Part shown: one piece after another, positions 12,201-24,019 of the stretch
How the letters are laid out: every line of letters begins with the position of its first letter
Numbering within the stretch: position 1 is the stretch's first letter
Source of the DNA: Branchiostoma floridae
Taxonomy: Eukaryota; Chordata; Leptocardii; Amphioxiformes; Branchiostomatidae
Length of the DNA: 64,000 nucleotides
Assembly: GCF_000003815.2 (NCBI RefSeq)
Contig: NC_049996.1
Span: 15,358,828-15,422,827, forward strand
Reading direction: 5' to 3'
Position numbers and translations under genes: made by a program
The notes under the pieces: generated by a model
What the model saw: only the letters and a program-made list of their open reading frames with translations
Databases searched by the model: none
What the model was told of the DNA's origin: nothing

Positions 12201-12780
12201 CCAAACGTTTTCACTACTCACCGGAAAGTAGACCCGATTCTCTAGGTAAATCTCCTAACATCTGCTCTCTGTCAAACATTGCCTTGAATGGGAAACAGGA
12301 AGAAAATCGGACGACAGTTTGCAGTAGTGCCGCAAAACGGGCTGGTCCAGTAATGGAGATTTTTATCAGCACAAGTTGGGTGAGTTGTCCGTAACGTTCG
12401 CCGGTTGTTGCCGGGATTTAAGAACATGCAGACCAGCAAATCCCCTTCCTTCGCTGGTCGATAAGGGAAAGGATACTTCTAAGTGGTCAAAGAAGAGTTG
12501 ATTGGACGCTGAATGGTGTTTATCGATTCGTAAAATGACCCTCCGTGTGGCAAAAATTGCAGCCCTTGTTTTTTGGCGCGCGAAAACGTCGATTCGGTGG
12601 CAATTAAATTTTCCCTACCCGTATGATTAGGACTTCTGCCGTCGGAAAGTAAAAATGGACCAATTTTAGACCTTTAATCTTACCAGAATGGGTCGTAGGG
12701 CCGATTTAAATGCCTCTGCAGCTGCGTTTTAGAATGAATCGAAGATGATGTTAGGGGGAGGGGGGCATCGAAAGATGACA
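9263..12780. other. No gene supported; scattered short frames
   Basis: The longest frame is 129 codons (10599-10988, +). I do not recognise it, and it has no signal peptide, domain signature or clear splice context, so it is not called. A poly-G run of about 13 lies at 10350. Low-copy regulatory sequence cannot be excluded. Confidence 0.4.
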
Positions 12781-12789
12781 GCATATCTA

Positions 12790-12975
12790 GAAGAAACTTA
12801 TTTCGGTATGTCAGCGGTTGATCCTATCAAGTTGAAAAGCAGACATTTTTCCACTGTTGACAGCATGATCCTGTCAATAGTGGGAAATTGAACTACAGAC
12901 TGAATGATTTATCCTGTCAGTTACAATTTGTACCATATGTTATTGACAGGATGATCCTGTCAACAGTGCAAATAT
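12790..12975. repeat. Cluster of GACAGGATGATCCTGTC-type palindromes
   Basis: Inverted words recur several times: TTGACAGCATGATCCTGTCAA, CCTGTCAGTTA, and TTGACAGGATGATCCTGTCAA near 12940, with CCACTGTTG/CAACAGTG and CAATAGTGGG around them. The arrangement can fold on itself and looks like an eroded foldback element. The exact ends and any target duplication are not clear. Confidence 0.6.
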
Positions 12976-15900
12976 TACCCCAAATGATATTGTGATATTT
13001 GTAACACATTGTATAACGTTTCTGTTGTTATCGTCTGCACAAGAATTTTCCTCCATGGATCAAACTCGAAGGAGCAAATTAAAGTATGTACTGTAATTGA
13101 CAGGTGATCCCTGTATTGTAAATAAATGACAAAAGGGTCTACTGTATGTAATATGTCATAGAGATTCGGACAAGAATATTTCACTACATTTGGCACGGCA
13201 TTGCACCACAGTGACATTAACAGATTAACTGTCCATGTAACAATTACATTTGTAAATACTTTCACTTTTTTTTGGGACTACATCTGTTAGCAGCGCCACC
13301 TATGCTGCAGTACAATGGTGAATTACTAGTCAGAATTGCCCTGAAGAAAGTGACAGATGGTCACTGAAATGTTGGTTAAAAAACACTGTAGTGTAAAATT
13401 TTGTTATATGTACAGTGAATTGCCAACCTAATAAAACTGTTCACGGACATACTTTAAATACAAATGTAGTCTTTTGCTTGAATGCAAGTTGTCAAATGCC
13501 TTTGCTAGAATTACTGTTCAACTTGTCATATGTTGTAACAAACAACTGTTGAACAATAGAGCCATTATGTATATAGACTGTCCACAAAGGAGCCATAATT
13601 AGCTACATAGACACTATGGAGTCTGTCATGTGTATTGGCAACCATAAAGACAACATTTACAGTGTTTGTATTGTGATAATTGTCATAGCATTTGTGAGTA
13701 TGATAAGACCAGCCATTGATAACAACAGATTGACCTATTCAAACATTTTATTGCTTTTACTGTCAGATTTGATTCAACTTGAACTTTAGAAATACCATTG
13801 AGCTATACATCATGTTATATGGCAATAAAAACTGTTGAACATTTAGAAGATTGTAAATTAAAAAAAGCTATCTTGATTGATCTTTATTATAACATTATGG
13901 TATATTTATAGTCTTTGGTCTTTGTGAATACACGCTTACTTTTATAGTCTTGCTTGTGGAATGTCTTGATGATTTGTTATCTATAAGTATTACTTGCATT
14001 ATGCAAATAATAGGCAGGAAGGTGTATTGCTGTAGGTATGAATGCTTACATATGGCTGTGTACCTAAACATAACATCATGTACAGGTATAGGCACCAAAG
14101 CAGAGGTTGTGGTCTTCAAATGTCTAACTTTCAATGACAATGATGATAGAAACAAAAATAATGAGTAAACAAATGTTTATTTTGATTTTTTGAGTGGACC
14201 TCAACTTCTCAGGTTTGTTTGTTTGTTTTGGTCTTTTGCCAACAATGAATTTTCATCTTTGCGATAGGAATAGCACATTTTTACTTTTAGTAACAAAGTA
14301 AGTATACATGGGAGCATAAATCTATCCATGTATAGTATCTGTAGTACGTAATGTTACATATGTATACTCTCCAAGGAGATGTTCAGCTCTTCTTGCTCGG
14401 AGATTACAGGTTAGTCTTACCGACTATTTCTTGTCTTTCACAGGTTTCTTAAAGGAAGACGTCTTGTAGCTGGCCAACATACCTAAGACCAACTGTGCAA
14501 CACCTTAGGTAAATTACAGGTGAGTTCCTCTCTCGTTTTCCTTTCCCCTCGTTAACGATTATGTGTGTCCACATCATTAGCCGTTGTCTGTCATTCTATA
14601 AGGTGTGAAGTAAGCGATTGTACTGCCCATCCCCCTCTGATGCTCCCACAATGGAGTTGTAACGATGGGAGGGAAAATTACTGATCTGTTTTACTTCACA
14701 GATTAGTTCCAACAAAAGCTCCACAAGATCATTCTCACACCACCCAGGCAGAAGAACACATTTTGGTCATTATGTGACAAATTAATTTCTTTTGTGTTTT
14801 GTGAGGGAAAATGTGTTGTAATTATAGTATTTGTTCTGGCTTCTGTGTGGGTGCATTTGGTGCTTTGTGAATAACAGTGGGACTTATTTCTCCATTTGCT
14901 AATTCTATTGTTGAATGTATGAAGTCATCCATGTTTTCCTGTGTTGCATGTAGACTACTGTAGTAGACACTTCCTCACATCCTGTCATACGTCCATTTCT
15001 GTCGTTTTCCCCATATTTGGTCATATCTGTCAGCCTTACTTTGTGTACAACTTGTTTCAAGGAAGCCAACAATCTTGTTAAACACATTGACTGTGTCTTG
15101 GAGAAACCTATAAATAGTTCTATTGTGCATGTAATTTCTCAAACTGCATTACTGGATATGCAGTTTTAAACTGCAAGAATGGGGACGGGTTATCTTGTGG
15201 TTAATTGTTTGCTTTATGGTTTCAACCATTTGAATATTAACAAATGTGTGCTATTATCATTGATAAACATTCAATGTAGAGACCCAAACATGAACATTGC
15301 ATGTAAGTTTTTTTCTAACAAATGAGTTACTTTATGTGAAATGATGCATTGGCATTGGTCTTATTATCATAAAACGGTAATGGAACAGTACAGTGCCTTG
15401 GGTATTGAGTAACATTATTGTAAGTTTGGATGGCACTTAAGACAGTTATAGAGCACTATCTAGAAATCAAAGTACAGTTTAAAGCCTTTGTTTCAACCTA
15501 ATACTTTCACAATGGCCATTGTAACCTTGTTCCAGCAGTAGATGCATGCTACAAAATAGGTGTGAAAAGCTTGTTTTGTGCTACCCACAGATTTTCAGGC
15601 TGTTAGTTTTGTCTGCGATGATGTGAAATTGTCTGCAAAGACCCACGCTGTGATTACACTATAACAGTAATGTGGCTGAAACAATGATAGAAGTAATTTG
15701 GGGAGTGCTGATAGAATTGGGTCCTCTTTGGAGACAGATGTTTTTGCAGACTAGTTGCAGTGTGTGTCTGGGTTCTAGGTACGATGGTAATGGCAAGGTA
15801 GCAAAGTGACCAATCAGGGGATGGTGTGGAAGGGGCTGTTAACTCTTCCACGATGTGGAGAGAATTAGGAAATGGGAGATGAAATGTTGACATTATTGTA

Positions 15901-16570
15901 ATGGTATTCATACCTGTTTACACTGCTTGTGATTAGAAGGTCTTTTGTCAGCTTGGAGGGTCATATCAACATTTTTTTACAGTGGGTCTGATATTGTAAT
16001 GTAAATACTAACACAGTTTTACAGAAATAATAGCATGGTAGCTAGAATCTTGTGTATAAAAGTTTGGTTTCCATAGAAGTGGACGTGTAGGCAAGCATAC
16101 ACATCAGACAATTTATTGGAGTACAGTATGGTACAAAGCTCGGGCTGCGTACAAAATGTTACATCAAGTACAGAGGTTTAGGTACAGGTCTTCAATGATA
16201 ACAGAAAAAGTAAACAAGACTGTTTATTCGGACTTTTGCATATCTAGTGCAAAGAACCAACTCTCACAAGAGGATGTTAACTTAAATCAAATATACAGTT
16301 TTTTTACATCTCTCAAATGCTCAGTTATCAACTCTGTGGTTGGAACTGCACACTGGTAGTATCAGAATAAGTAGATATTTGAGGAAGTATATTCCCCTGC
16401 AATTGTAGATTTTTTCCCTGTAATTTGCAGGCAGTATGTGTGTATTTTAAGCCAGGTGAATGCCTCAATCTCTATATACAGATATACATTTATAAACATG
16501 TAGTGGTAGATGTGAACAGAGTAACTGAATGTTACAAGCATTGATTACCTAATGGCATAGAAATATAACA
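12976..16570. other. No coding gene seen upstream of TTI2; possible 5' exon
   Basis: AT-rich sequence with no supported coding region. A strong donor-like site (CAG then GTGAGT) after 14519 could end a non-coding first exon of the TTI2 gene, whose coding exon begins after an acceptor at 16825. Nothing in the sequence proves that join. Confidence 0.35.
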
Positions 16571-16578
16571 TTGTAGTA

Positions 16579-16755
16579 AAAGATGTTTTCACCCACAAAT
16601 GAGGATCAACATGTCTACCGTCTCTGAATCAAAAGAAATCACGCTAGTTTGAAATGGCTTAGAAATATGTCTGTGTAGAGATGTTTTCACCCACAAATGA
16701 TGATTTAGATGGTCTTCTATCTCTCAATCAAAAGAAATCACAGCAGTTTGACTAT
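16579..16755. repeat. Two-unit tandem repeat upstream of TTI2
   Basis: The words GATGTTTTCACCCACAAATGA and AATCAAAAGAAATCAC occur in the same order twice, at about 16583-16640 and 16680-16741, giving a period near 97 bp. It ends within 100 bp of the TTI2 coding exon, in the presumed intron or 5' region. Confidence 0.75.
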
Positions 16756-16843
16756 CGTGGTCCTCTGTCTTACTCTACATTGTAACATTCAGCTCCTCTG
16801 CTTACACTGACACTGTTGTTTACAGGGAGCGATAACGTCCGCT

Positions 16844-18415
16844 ATGGCTGACCGCGTGGCCAACTTACCGCGCTTGCTCGAGCAGTTAGGTTTGAGCGAA
16901 ACCTCTGGAGACGACAACACCCGATCCGACCGTGACCACGTAGATTTCATCCTGAAAACGTACACTGTTGCAGAAGTACTGTCCGAGTTGTGTGCAGAAA
17001 TAGGGAAGGATGTTCCAAAGAAGGCGTCACTTCTCGATAAATCTTCACAGATATTCCAGCAAAGTCCTACAAGCTGGTTAGTACCAGATGACACTAACAC
17101 TGAGGCATTGTCCACACAATACGTTGCCTATGTATGCAGTCTTCTGTCCGCCATTCGAATCTCAGACCAAAGACCAAGTGAGGAGGAAATCATTCATGAT
17201 GAAGACTTTACAAATGTTCAGGAGGTGACACCAGATGTTCTTAAAGTCATTTGTGAGCTCCTGAGGGCCTTGGATAGAAATGAAGACTCCAACTACTGGC
17301 AGAGACTTCAAGACTTGAAGGGAAAGGTCTTTAAGAAAATTGCACCCAGTGTTGCATGTGGCTGTATTGCATACCTTGGAGCAAAACAGCCGTGGAGTAA
17401 TGACCGTTGTGCATCTTGTGCACAGGATACTCTGTCGCTAGTCATGCGATGTTGCGACTTTGAAAACGAGTCTGAAATGCTTTGTGGAGATGACGCGGGT
17501 AAAGTCGGCATCTTTGGCTCCATTCTGAGCTTGCTAAAACCAAACCTTGGGAGAGACACCTGGAAGAAGAATCTGTCCACTAGACATGTTTTCCACTGGT
17601 GTGTGCTCCGTGTAGCCCGCCCTCACCTGTCTGACTACGTCAATAGTGTCCTCCCCCCTGTTCTGTTGTTCTTGGACGATCACCAGCTGGAGAACAGACT
17701 GCTTGGTGTTGACTGCCTACAGCATGTGCTGAGGAACACCCCCGCTGCAGAGCTGAGATGGTACAACCGTGCTGGGGTCATCTACGATGCTCTTCAAGCT
17801 ACGCTGTACTCGCAGGAGCCGCGACTGGTAGAGAAAGCCGTGCCATGTTTGCTTGACGTTTGTGCAGTCTTGGAGAAGGTGCAGAATGAAGAAGGAGTTC
17901 CTCGAAAGGCGAGCCAATCGGACGCTTTACTCCGCCATATACTGAGTAACATGCAGCACGAAGGGAAGATAGCCATGAGACGTGCGTACTGCAAGCATCT
18001 GTATCTCATCATACAACACATGGGTATCCGCTGCGTGCGGCACCTGAACCGACTTCTACATGTGTTATACGAATATCTGGAGGTTTGTGACGGACCTGTA
18101 GAATCCGCGCGAAAAGACGTACTGATGGCAACGAAGACGATGATCATACACACATGGCCGCGTATGCCGTACCACGCACAGCCGTTAGCAAAAGCCTTGC
18201 TAAAGCTCTTGATCGATATGTCGATGGATGAGAGTAGGACGCCGGAAAATGTTCGGGAAGAGATCTGTGTGTCTGCCACGGAGTGTCTGGTGCTTTTGAA
18301 CAGATGTTGTGGAGGGAGGCTAGCAGATGACATGAGGGGCGTTGGAGAAGAACTAGGGATTGATGCAGTAAAGAAGTGTGTCAGAACAGTTTTGGAAGAC
18401 ATGGAAACTCCGTAA
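16844..18415 (+). CDS. TTI2: TELO2-interacting protein 2 homologue (TTI2)
   Basis: A single 523-codon reading frame encodes a TTI2-like protein. TTI2 joins TELO2 and TTI1 in the TTT complex, an HSP90-linked co-chaperone that stabilises PIKK kinases such as mTOR, ATM and ATR. I recognise the family mainly from residues ~240-330, which include HVFHWC, the segment RVARPHLSDYVNSVLPP, DDHQLENRLLGVDCLQHV, and AELRWYNRAGVIYDAL. The rest is helical and HEAT-like. The length is close to vertebrate TTI2 (about 500 residues). The start is placed at the first ATG after a clear acceptor (TTTACAG, exon from 16826) in acceptable context (CCGCTATGG), so at least one upstream non-coding exon is likely. The remainder of the coding sequence has no introns. 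The 3' end is duplicated immediately downstream. Confidence 0.88.
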   Translation: MADRVANLPRLLEQLGLSETSGDDNTRSDRDHVDFILKTYTVAEVLSELCAEIGKDVPKKASLLDKSSQIFQQSPTSWLVPDDTNTEALSTQYVAYVCSLLSAIRISDQRPSEEEIIHDEDFTNVQEVTPDVLKVICELLRALDRNEDSNYWQRLQDLKGKVFKKIAPSVACGCIAYLGAKQPWSNDRCASCAQDTLSLVMRCCDFENESEMLCGDDAGKVGIFGSILSLLKPNLGRDTWKKNLSTRHVFHWCVLRVARPHLSDYVNSVLPPVLLFLDDHQLENRLLGVDCLQHVLRNTPAAELRWYNRAGVIYDALQATLYSQEPRLVEKAVPCLLDVCAVLEKVQNEEGVPRKASQSDALLRHILSNMQHEGKIAMRRAYCKHLYLIIQHMGIRCVRHLNRLLHVLYEYLEVCDGPVESARKDVLMATKTMIIHTWPRMPYHAQPLAKALLKLLIDMSMDESRTPENVREEICVSATECLVLLNRCCGGRLADDMRGVGEELGIDAVKKCVRTVLEDMETP

Positions 18416-18849
18416 TGAACGTCAAATTTTTTCAGGATGTTCAAAGATATGTTAGCAGAAGACATGAGGGGCATTGGAGAGGAACTAGGGATCGATGCAG
18501 TGAAGAAGTGTGTCAGAACAGTTTTGGAAGACATGGAAAATCCGTAACGAACGTCAAATTTTTTCAGCACGTTCTAACATGTGTTAGCAGATGACATGAT
18601 CATGAGAGTCATTGGAGAAGAACTAGGAATAGATGCAGTGAAGAAGTGTGTCAGAACAGTTTTGGAAGACGTGGAAAATCTGTAACGAACATCAAATATT
18701 TTCAGGACGTTCAAAGATATGCTAGTAGTTTAAAGTGAGTAAAAAAATCTATCACGATGCAGTGAAGAAGTGTGTCAGAAGTTTGGGAAAACATGGAAAA
18801 TCCATAACAAACTTAAAATTTTTTCAGCACATTCTAATTTCTAAGATAT
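18416..18849 (+). pseudogene. Three decayed tandem copies of the TTI2 3' coding end
   Basis: The last ~100 coding bases of TTI2, its stop and ~30 bases after it are repeated three more times at about 18450-18582, 18583-18720 and 18721-18849 (period ~134 bp). In the original frame the first two extra copies still read GEELGIDAVKKCVRTVLED and then end in an in-frame TAA. The third copy is deleted and diverged. Each copy is preceded by a TTTTTTCAG/TATTTTCAG tract resembling a splice acceptor. These segments are not separate genes. Confidence 0.85.
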
Positions 18850-19636
18850 AGTAATAGTTAAAACCAAAACAAAAATCTTTTCTGTATCTTTGTTGTATAG
18901 AGTGGTGCCTCTCTCTATATGTAGCCCCTGGGCCACACAGTTGTATGAGCGCTACAGCAGGTGTCTAGGCCACTGGTAGTCTAAAATATGATAAAAAGAA
19001 GATAAAGGAAAAGAGGAAAATTGTCCAGTTTGCATCTTCTACATCAAGCTAGTAGTAGTATGTTTTATGGAGAACCCTGTGCAAGTTCTAACTTCTAAAA
19101 GATGAATATGCCTTTGCTGAAAATTTTTTAGTAAACGAAATATGATAACATTAAAACTAAGGCAAATAACATTAAGTATTCAGTACATATTCCTTTCCCT
19201 TTTGATTCTCCAAAACTCTATCTTTTATCACTGTACACCAACATAGCACAACTGTCCTTGTGTAACTTTAAGTTGTAACTTTACTTGTATAACTAATAAC
19301 TTTGTGAATCCCTAAGTCACGTAAGTGAAAGGAAAGTTCTATAATGCTCATCTGCTGTAATAGTCACATATCGGTACAACTCCATCAAAAATGCATTAAA
19401 GTTAATGACATCAAATCATCTACTTCCTCTTTATAAAAAGAACATTCCTTATTCTCTCTAGATTACTATCGTTACATTAATACATAATTATAGTGCTGTT
19501 AATTACATGCAATTTTATTTCCAATCTACGGGGAGACATTTTGATTGCTTTTGCCCGCACAGCACTCAAGTCAGGACCTCATAGGTGGCATAAATATTAA
19601 AATTGGCGCCTGATGGTTCACAGTAGGCGATGGGTA
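18850..19636. other. No gene seen; TTI2 downstream region
   Basis: AT-rich non-coding sequence after the TTI2 repeats. No clear polyadenylation site or repeat family was identified. Confidence 0.45.
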
Positions 19637-19659
19637 GGGTGTAGGGGGACTTGTTGTAA

Positions 19660-20041
19660 GGCCTAGGAAAAAAAATGTTGTGTTTCCTGTTTCCCTACCT
19701 ACCCTAGAAAACCTGCCGACCCTAGACTTTTTTTCGTTGGGCAGTGGAGCCACATGGCTTCCAGTTAGAATTTTTATTCAGCCTGCTGCCTGTTGAAGTA
19801 AGAATGCTGCTTGACCTATCTAATGAAGGATAAATTATCTTTTTATGCACAAAATTTAAAGTTTAAGAGACAAGTATCCTCATGCTACATTTCAGTTTAC
19901 TTTGATCAACTGTATTGTAATATGTCACACTCGAGTTTTGGCCAGCCTAAAAATATTACAAGAAAAAAAGATAATCCCTACCTACCGACCCTAATTTCTT
20001 CAGGATCGAAACTGGAAACACAACATTTTTTCCAAGGCCCA
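19660..20041. mobile_element. MITE family D, copy 1
   Basis: The left end GGCCTAGGAAAAAAAATGTT with GTGTTTCCTGTTTC and the right end GAAACTGGAAACACAACATT with TTTTCCAAGGCC are inverted repeats of about 33 bp. CCTACCTACC with GACCCTA words occur inside both arms. A second copy is at about 35611-36045. It is non-coding. Confidence 0.75.
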
Positions 20042-20119
20042 ACATAATTTGTTCCAATCCCTGAAATTTTGTCATCGAACAAGTTCTCTGGAACCTATTC
20101 CTTACTTTGCTGGTCAATT

Positions 20120-20326
20120 GATGTTACCACCAAAAGGTTTGAATGCGTAAATCTCCAGACGGATAGCAGAAGCGAACATAGGAGAAAACTACTCTCTGGA
20201 TGGTACTAAGGCTAGAGGGTAGCCTGGGTACTATCTGACTTCTCCTTACACTCGCTACCCTAAGTATTTTTTTAGGGAAGCGAGTGTAAGGAGCCCCGGT
20301 AGAAATCGGATGGTACCCAGGCTAGC
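20120..20326. mobile_element. Small element(s) with AGCCTGGGTACCATC-type ends
   Basis: At 20220-20324 an element begins TAGCCTGGGTACTATC and ends GGATGGTACCCAGGCTA, with an inner inverted pair CTCCTTACACTCGCT / AGCGAGTGTAAGGAG. Just upstream, about 20120-20213 is the inverted equivalent of the left ~100 bp of the recombinase-bearing segment at 47534. It shares GGATGGTACTAAGGCT, the word for CTATGTTCGCTTCTGCTA and CCTTTTGGTGGT. These look like non-autonomous relatives of the larger element. Confidence 0.65.
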
Positions 20327-20550
20327 TAGAGGGTGTAGGGGGACTTGTTGTAATCTTGTGCCGATCTTGATAAGACCACCTGTGGGTACAACATGCCCCA
20401 ACGAGGCACTAATTACTTCATCACAGATGACTGGGTGGAGCTCCACACAAAGGAGGATGTCCCCCCAACAATGCGCACAGATAAGGGTGCAGATGTGTTA
20501 GGGCATTATGGAGAATTACAGCAGATAAGGGTCGTCTAGACAATGATGAG

Positions 20551-21420
20551 CTAAGTGTGGGGCCTTTTGGAATTCTGCAGTGGAGGATGGATAACGCTGT
20601 GGTCAGACTCGTCATGTCGCATAACCTTATGCTGGGACATCATCTACATGGACGGAGATCTTTCATCATGGAGATGTTAGAATAAGGCCCAATCTAGACA
20701 CAGTTTTTACTGATATCTGTGGGGATGTCGGGAGGGATCTGGAACGTTGGCTGCGGGACACCCGTGGCGCTTGCAGTCATAAACAGCTATGTAGCCTAAT
20801 GAGCCCGCATTATATGCTAATGAGCCCTCCCGAAGTCGGGACACATCTACACGCGTGCGGAAGCTGTCGGGGACACCTGCTAAGCTATCGTACGAATGGT
20901 CCGGACCTTTCGGGAGAAATTTTCCCGATATCTTTATGGCGATATTGCAGTTCCATCTAGACGCTGAAAAAAAGCTGTCGGCGAGAGGTTGTTGGCTCGC
21001 CGATATTGTGAAAATCCGTGTCTAGATTGTGCCTAAGTGTGGGGCCTTTGGAATTCTGCAGTGGAGGATGGATAACGCTGTGGTCAGACCACAGGCGGAA
21101 GGCCATCCAGATTTTGTTGATATCAGTATTACTTTGCCATATTATTAAAAATCAAACTCAAACAGTGTGTACTTGTTCCACAGAGATTCCCAAGAATCAT
21201 ACACTACCCTTAACACACGCTGTGTAAACCGAAAGTTTCCCGAGAATCGGACACTAACACACACTGTAACGTTACTTTGGTCCACTGTGTGTTGAGTGTA
21301 TACGTGTGCAAAGAAAGCAACAGAGATTTTGACAAAAACTCTTATGTCCTATCGGTCAGACTTGTCATGGCACATAACCATATGCTGGGACATCATCTAC
21401 ATGGACGGAGATGTTAGAAA
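20551..21420. repeat. Locally duplicated segment interrupted by a MITE
   Basis: A ~58-bp stretch (CTAAGTGTGGGGCC, TTGGAATTCTGCAGTGGAGG, ATAACGCTGTGGTCAGAC) lies at 20551-20608 and, with a one-base indel, at 21033-21089. The following part (ATGCTGGGACATCATCTACA, TGGACGGAGAT) at about 20620-20660 recurs at about 21371-21411. A MITE occupies 20694-21034 between them. Confidence 0.75.
20694..21034. mobile_element. MITE family E (AGGCCCAATCTAGACAC ends)
   Basis: The left end AGGCCCAATCTAGACACAG and the right end CGTGTCTAGATTGTGCCT form terminal inverted repeats of about 18 bp with one or two mismatches. The interior is CpG-rich and contains short palindromes (CTCCCGAAGTCGGGA, GGCGAGAGG...CTCGCC) but no reading frame. 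The right end coincides with the start of the second copy of the duplicated flank. Confidence 0.7.
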
Positions 21421-22265
21421 AAGCAATCTTTCGTTGTTCATCATAAGTTACGTGGTTGGCCATGCCTCCTCCACTCCTGGAGAAAGAGATCCCTTCAGGA
21501 TGATGTCAAGTTTATGTGGTGCAGGCATATGGCTAGCCTGATTTAATCGCGCTTCTTAGGCCCGTCCTACATTGCCGCGCCGGGGAGTAGGCTACAAGCT
21601 CCGGATAGGGGAGTTTGCATTACACAGACTAGCACTGCCACTGAGTGGTGCAACCAATTATCAGAGATGACAGACATCAAAAGCAAGTTGCAAATGACTT
21701 AGAATACTCTACACAGAAAGCTGTTGCATAATTTGAAAAGGGTAAATAAGTGTCAAAATACTAGTCTCTGTATCTATATAGCCGATATAACCACCCTTTG
21801 GCATAACACACCATATTAGTAGTCATTCCCTATTGGCTGTCAAAATGTCTTCTATTTTCTTGTTTTGTGAACAGTCCACCACATGTCTTTCCCTCCTTGA
21901 ACATGTTTTCCCAAAGTCTTAACCCCCTTGACAGTAAACGGACAGTTTATTTACTTTCGCCCCCCTCCCCACCCCCAGATTTGCACAAGTCACCTTCCCA
22001 GGGGGTCAGAGGTCACAGCTGGCAGCTGGAAGATCTCCCTAACGAGTGGGGCGGGGAGTTTACACTATTAAAAGTCAATTTGGTTGAGGAGGCTGATAGA
22101 CTGGGACCATCTCATCAGTTCGGATGTTCTTCTCAAAGACATTTTCTAGCCTCCAAGCAAAACAGTTAACTAGTGTCTGTTCCGGTAGAGACAGATGATA
22201 AAATGTCATTTTTAACAAATGACAGATTAGGGAGTGTGTTTCTTGATACGTAAGTGTTTCTTTTG
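21421..22265. other. No gene seen
   Basis: A frame of 100 codons at 21867-22169 (+) has no recognisable domain. No splice or repeat structure is convincing. Confidence 0.4.
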
Positions 22266-22274
22266 ACTAAGACT

Positions 22275-22470
22275 TAGTCTCTACCAGACTCCGGATCGCT
22301 GGAAAATCGTAGAAATGGAACAAATAGAGAGGAATATAACCCGCCAGGGACAGCTCGCGATCCTAGGATCGCGTGCTGTTCCCTGGCCGGTTATATTCCT
22401 CTGGCCGGCTTACTCCTCTATTTGTTCCATTTCTACGATTTTCCAGCGATCCGGAGTCTGGTAGAGACTA
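22275..22470. mobile_element. Palindromic MITE family A with perfect 9-bp target duplication
   Basis: A 196-bp nearly perfect palindrome runs from TAGTCTCTACCAGACTCC to GGAGTCTGGTAGAGACTA. It is flanked on both sides by ACTAAGACT (22266-22274 and 22471-22479), an exact 9-bp target-site duplication. The centre carries GCGATCCTAGGATCGC. The perfect duplication and near-identity of the arms suggest recent insertion. The target length fits Mutator-like transposases, which are not encoded here. Confidence 0.92.
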
Positions 22471-22959
22471 ACTAAGACTACTGATGACCCCACGTTTTTG
22501 TTGTGTCACTCGGTGCATGTAAAATCACAACAAGGTGACATTGGTGCAAGACTGTCTCTAAGACCTGCGTCCTAGTTCGGAAACTTTCTTGTTGGGACAT
22601 AAATAAAATGCAGGAAACAACAAAGATTGATTGCACAGAGATACAGAAACATAGTGAAACAAAACGCTGAAAGGTTCACTCTTTTTCAATAACTTCATCT
22701 GCCATTTTACTCCATTTTGAGCTCATTTTTAATTCTACATTTGCTGTCAAGAAGGGCTCTCCATATGTTTCGAAGATTGAATGAATACTGGTAAATAAAT
22801 AGATGTTGTGGCAGCAGGTGCGCGTAAAAAAAATAAGTCTGCGATTTATTTGTTGTCGGTAATGATAAGTTCATGTTACAGTCGTCACCGTGAAAATCGT
22901 GAACATAAAAGTACACCGAAAAAAAAAAAATCAGCATTTACAATATACAAAAGAAATAA

Positions 22960-23425
22960 AGGCTGACAAACTGAAAGACTATTGTCTGTTTTTGAAGATG
23001 ATCCGTTTAACCTGAAGAAATAATAGTTACGGACAAACTGAGTGACTGTAGTCTGTTTTTGAAGATGATCCATCCACCAATAGTTGACCTGAAGAAATAA
23101 TAGTGAACCTGAAGAAACAATAATTAAGGACAAACTGAGAGAATGATGTCTGTTTTTGAAGATGATCCGTTTAACCTGAAGAAATCAGGACAAACTGAGT
23201 GACTGTAGTCTGTTTTTGTAGATGATCCATTCACCTGAAGAAATAATAGTTAAGGACAAACTGAGTGACTGTTGTCTGTTTTTGAAGATGATCCATTCAC
23301 CAATAGTTAACCTGAAGAAATAATAGTGAACCTGAAGAAACAATAGGTAAGGACAAACTGAGTGACTGTTGTCTGTTTCTGGTTTTTGAAGATGATCCGT
23401 TTAACCTGAAGAAATAATAGCTAAG
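22960..23425. repeat. Complex minisatellite (TCTGTTTTTGAAGATGATCC units)
   Basis: About six imperfect units contain GACAAACTGAGTGACTG, GTCTGTTTTTGAAGATGATCC and AACCTGAAGAAATAATAG. Unit length varies between about 60 and 130 bp because the CACCAATAGTTAACCTGAAG portion is optionally present. No exon is seen within or next to it. Confidence 0.9.
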
Positions 23426-23429
23426 GACA

Positions 23430-24019
23430 TGTCTCCAGCTGGGGCAGAAGGCATCACGCCTCACAGTTAACAGGGTTAGGATTCATTCACTCGTGAGATG
23501 ACTTCATTAGGATTATAAAAGCCTCATTTCTGACGGAAAGGGCAAAATGAATTAAATCTTATCATGGACCAGATGGGAATAAATCTGTTATGATAATTGC
23601 TGTGTTTGATATCTCTAAGCAGATGTAGGGGTCTGGCTAAGTCACAGTGTTTTACACATGCCTTTTCGACAAAAAAGGTGTATTACAGTAAAGAATTACT
23701 GTAGAAGAATAAGATAAAACGAATGATCCTGTATCTTCTTGGAGATTATACTGTATTGTGGTTATACCACCAATAGAGGTGCTGGTATGAAATTTGCTTC
23801 TTAGGTGTATACAAATTTTACCACATCTGTCCAAAAAATCTGAACATTGAATTGATAAAAATGTATTTTTGTAAGCTTAAATGACATTTGACAAAAAATA
23901 ACATATTTGATTCTGAAAATGCCCTTAAACAATGAGTGGGACGGAAGAAAATTCAAAGCTGGAGACAGCCCTGATGAATAAAAAGCAATATTGCATTTTT
24001 AAACCATTCTATGAACAGT
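23430..24019. other. No gene seen
   Basis: AT-rich non-coding sequence without recognisable repeats or open frames of interest. Confidence 0.45.

Larger units (their letters stand above)
19637..20353. repeat. 23-bp direct repeat flanking inserted elements
   Basis: GGGTGTAGGGGGACTTGTTG followed by TAA occurs at 19637-19659 and again at about 20331-20353. Everything between, including MITE family D copy 1 and the AGCCTGGGTACCATC element, is therefore bracketed by an exact direct duplication much longer than an ordinary target site. Confidence 0.75.

Noticed and set aside
17794-18570. 258-codon minus-strand frame opposite TTI2
   Set aside because: It is a shadow of the TTI2 coding strand extended through the repeated 3' ends. 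No domain or signal is present.
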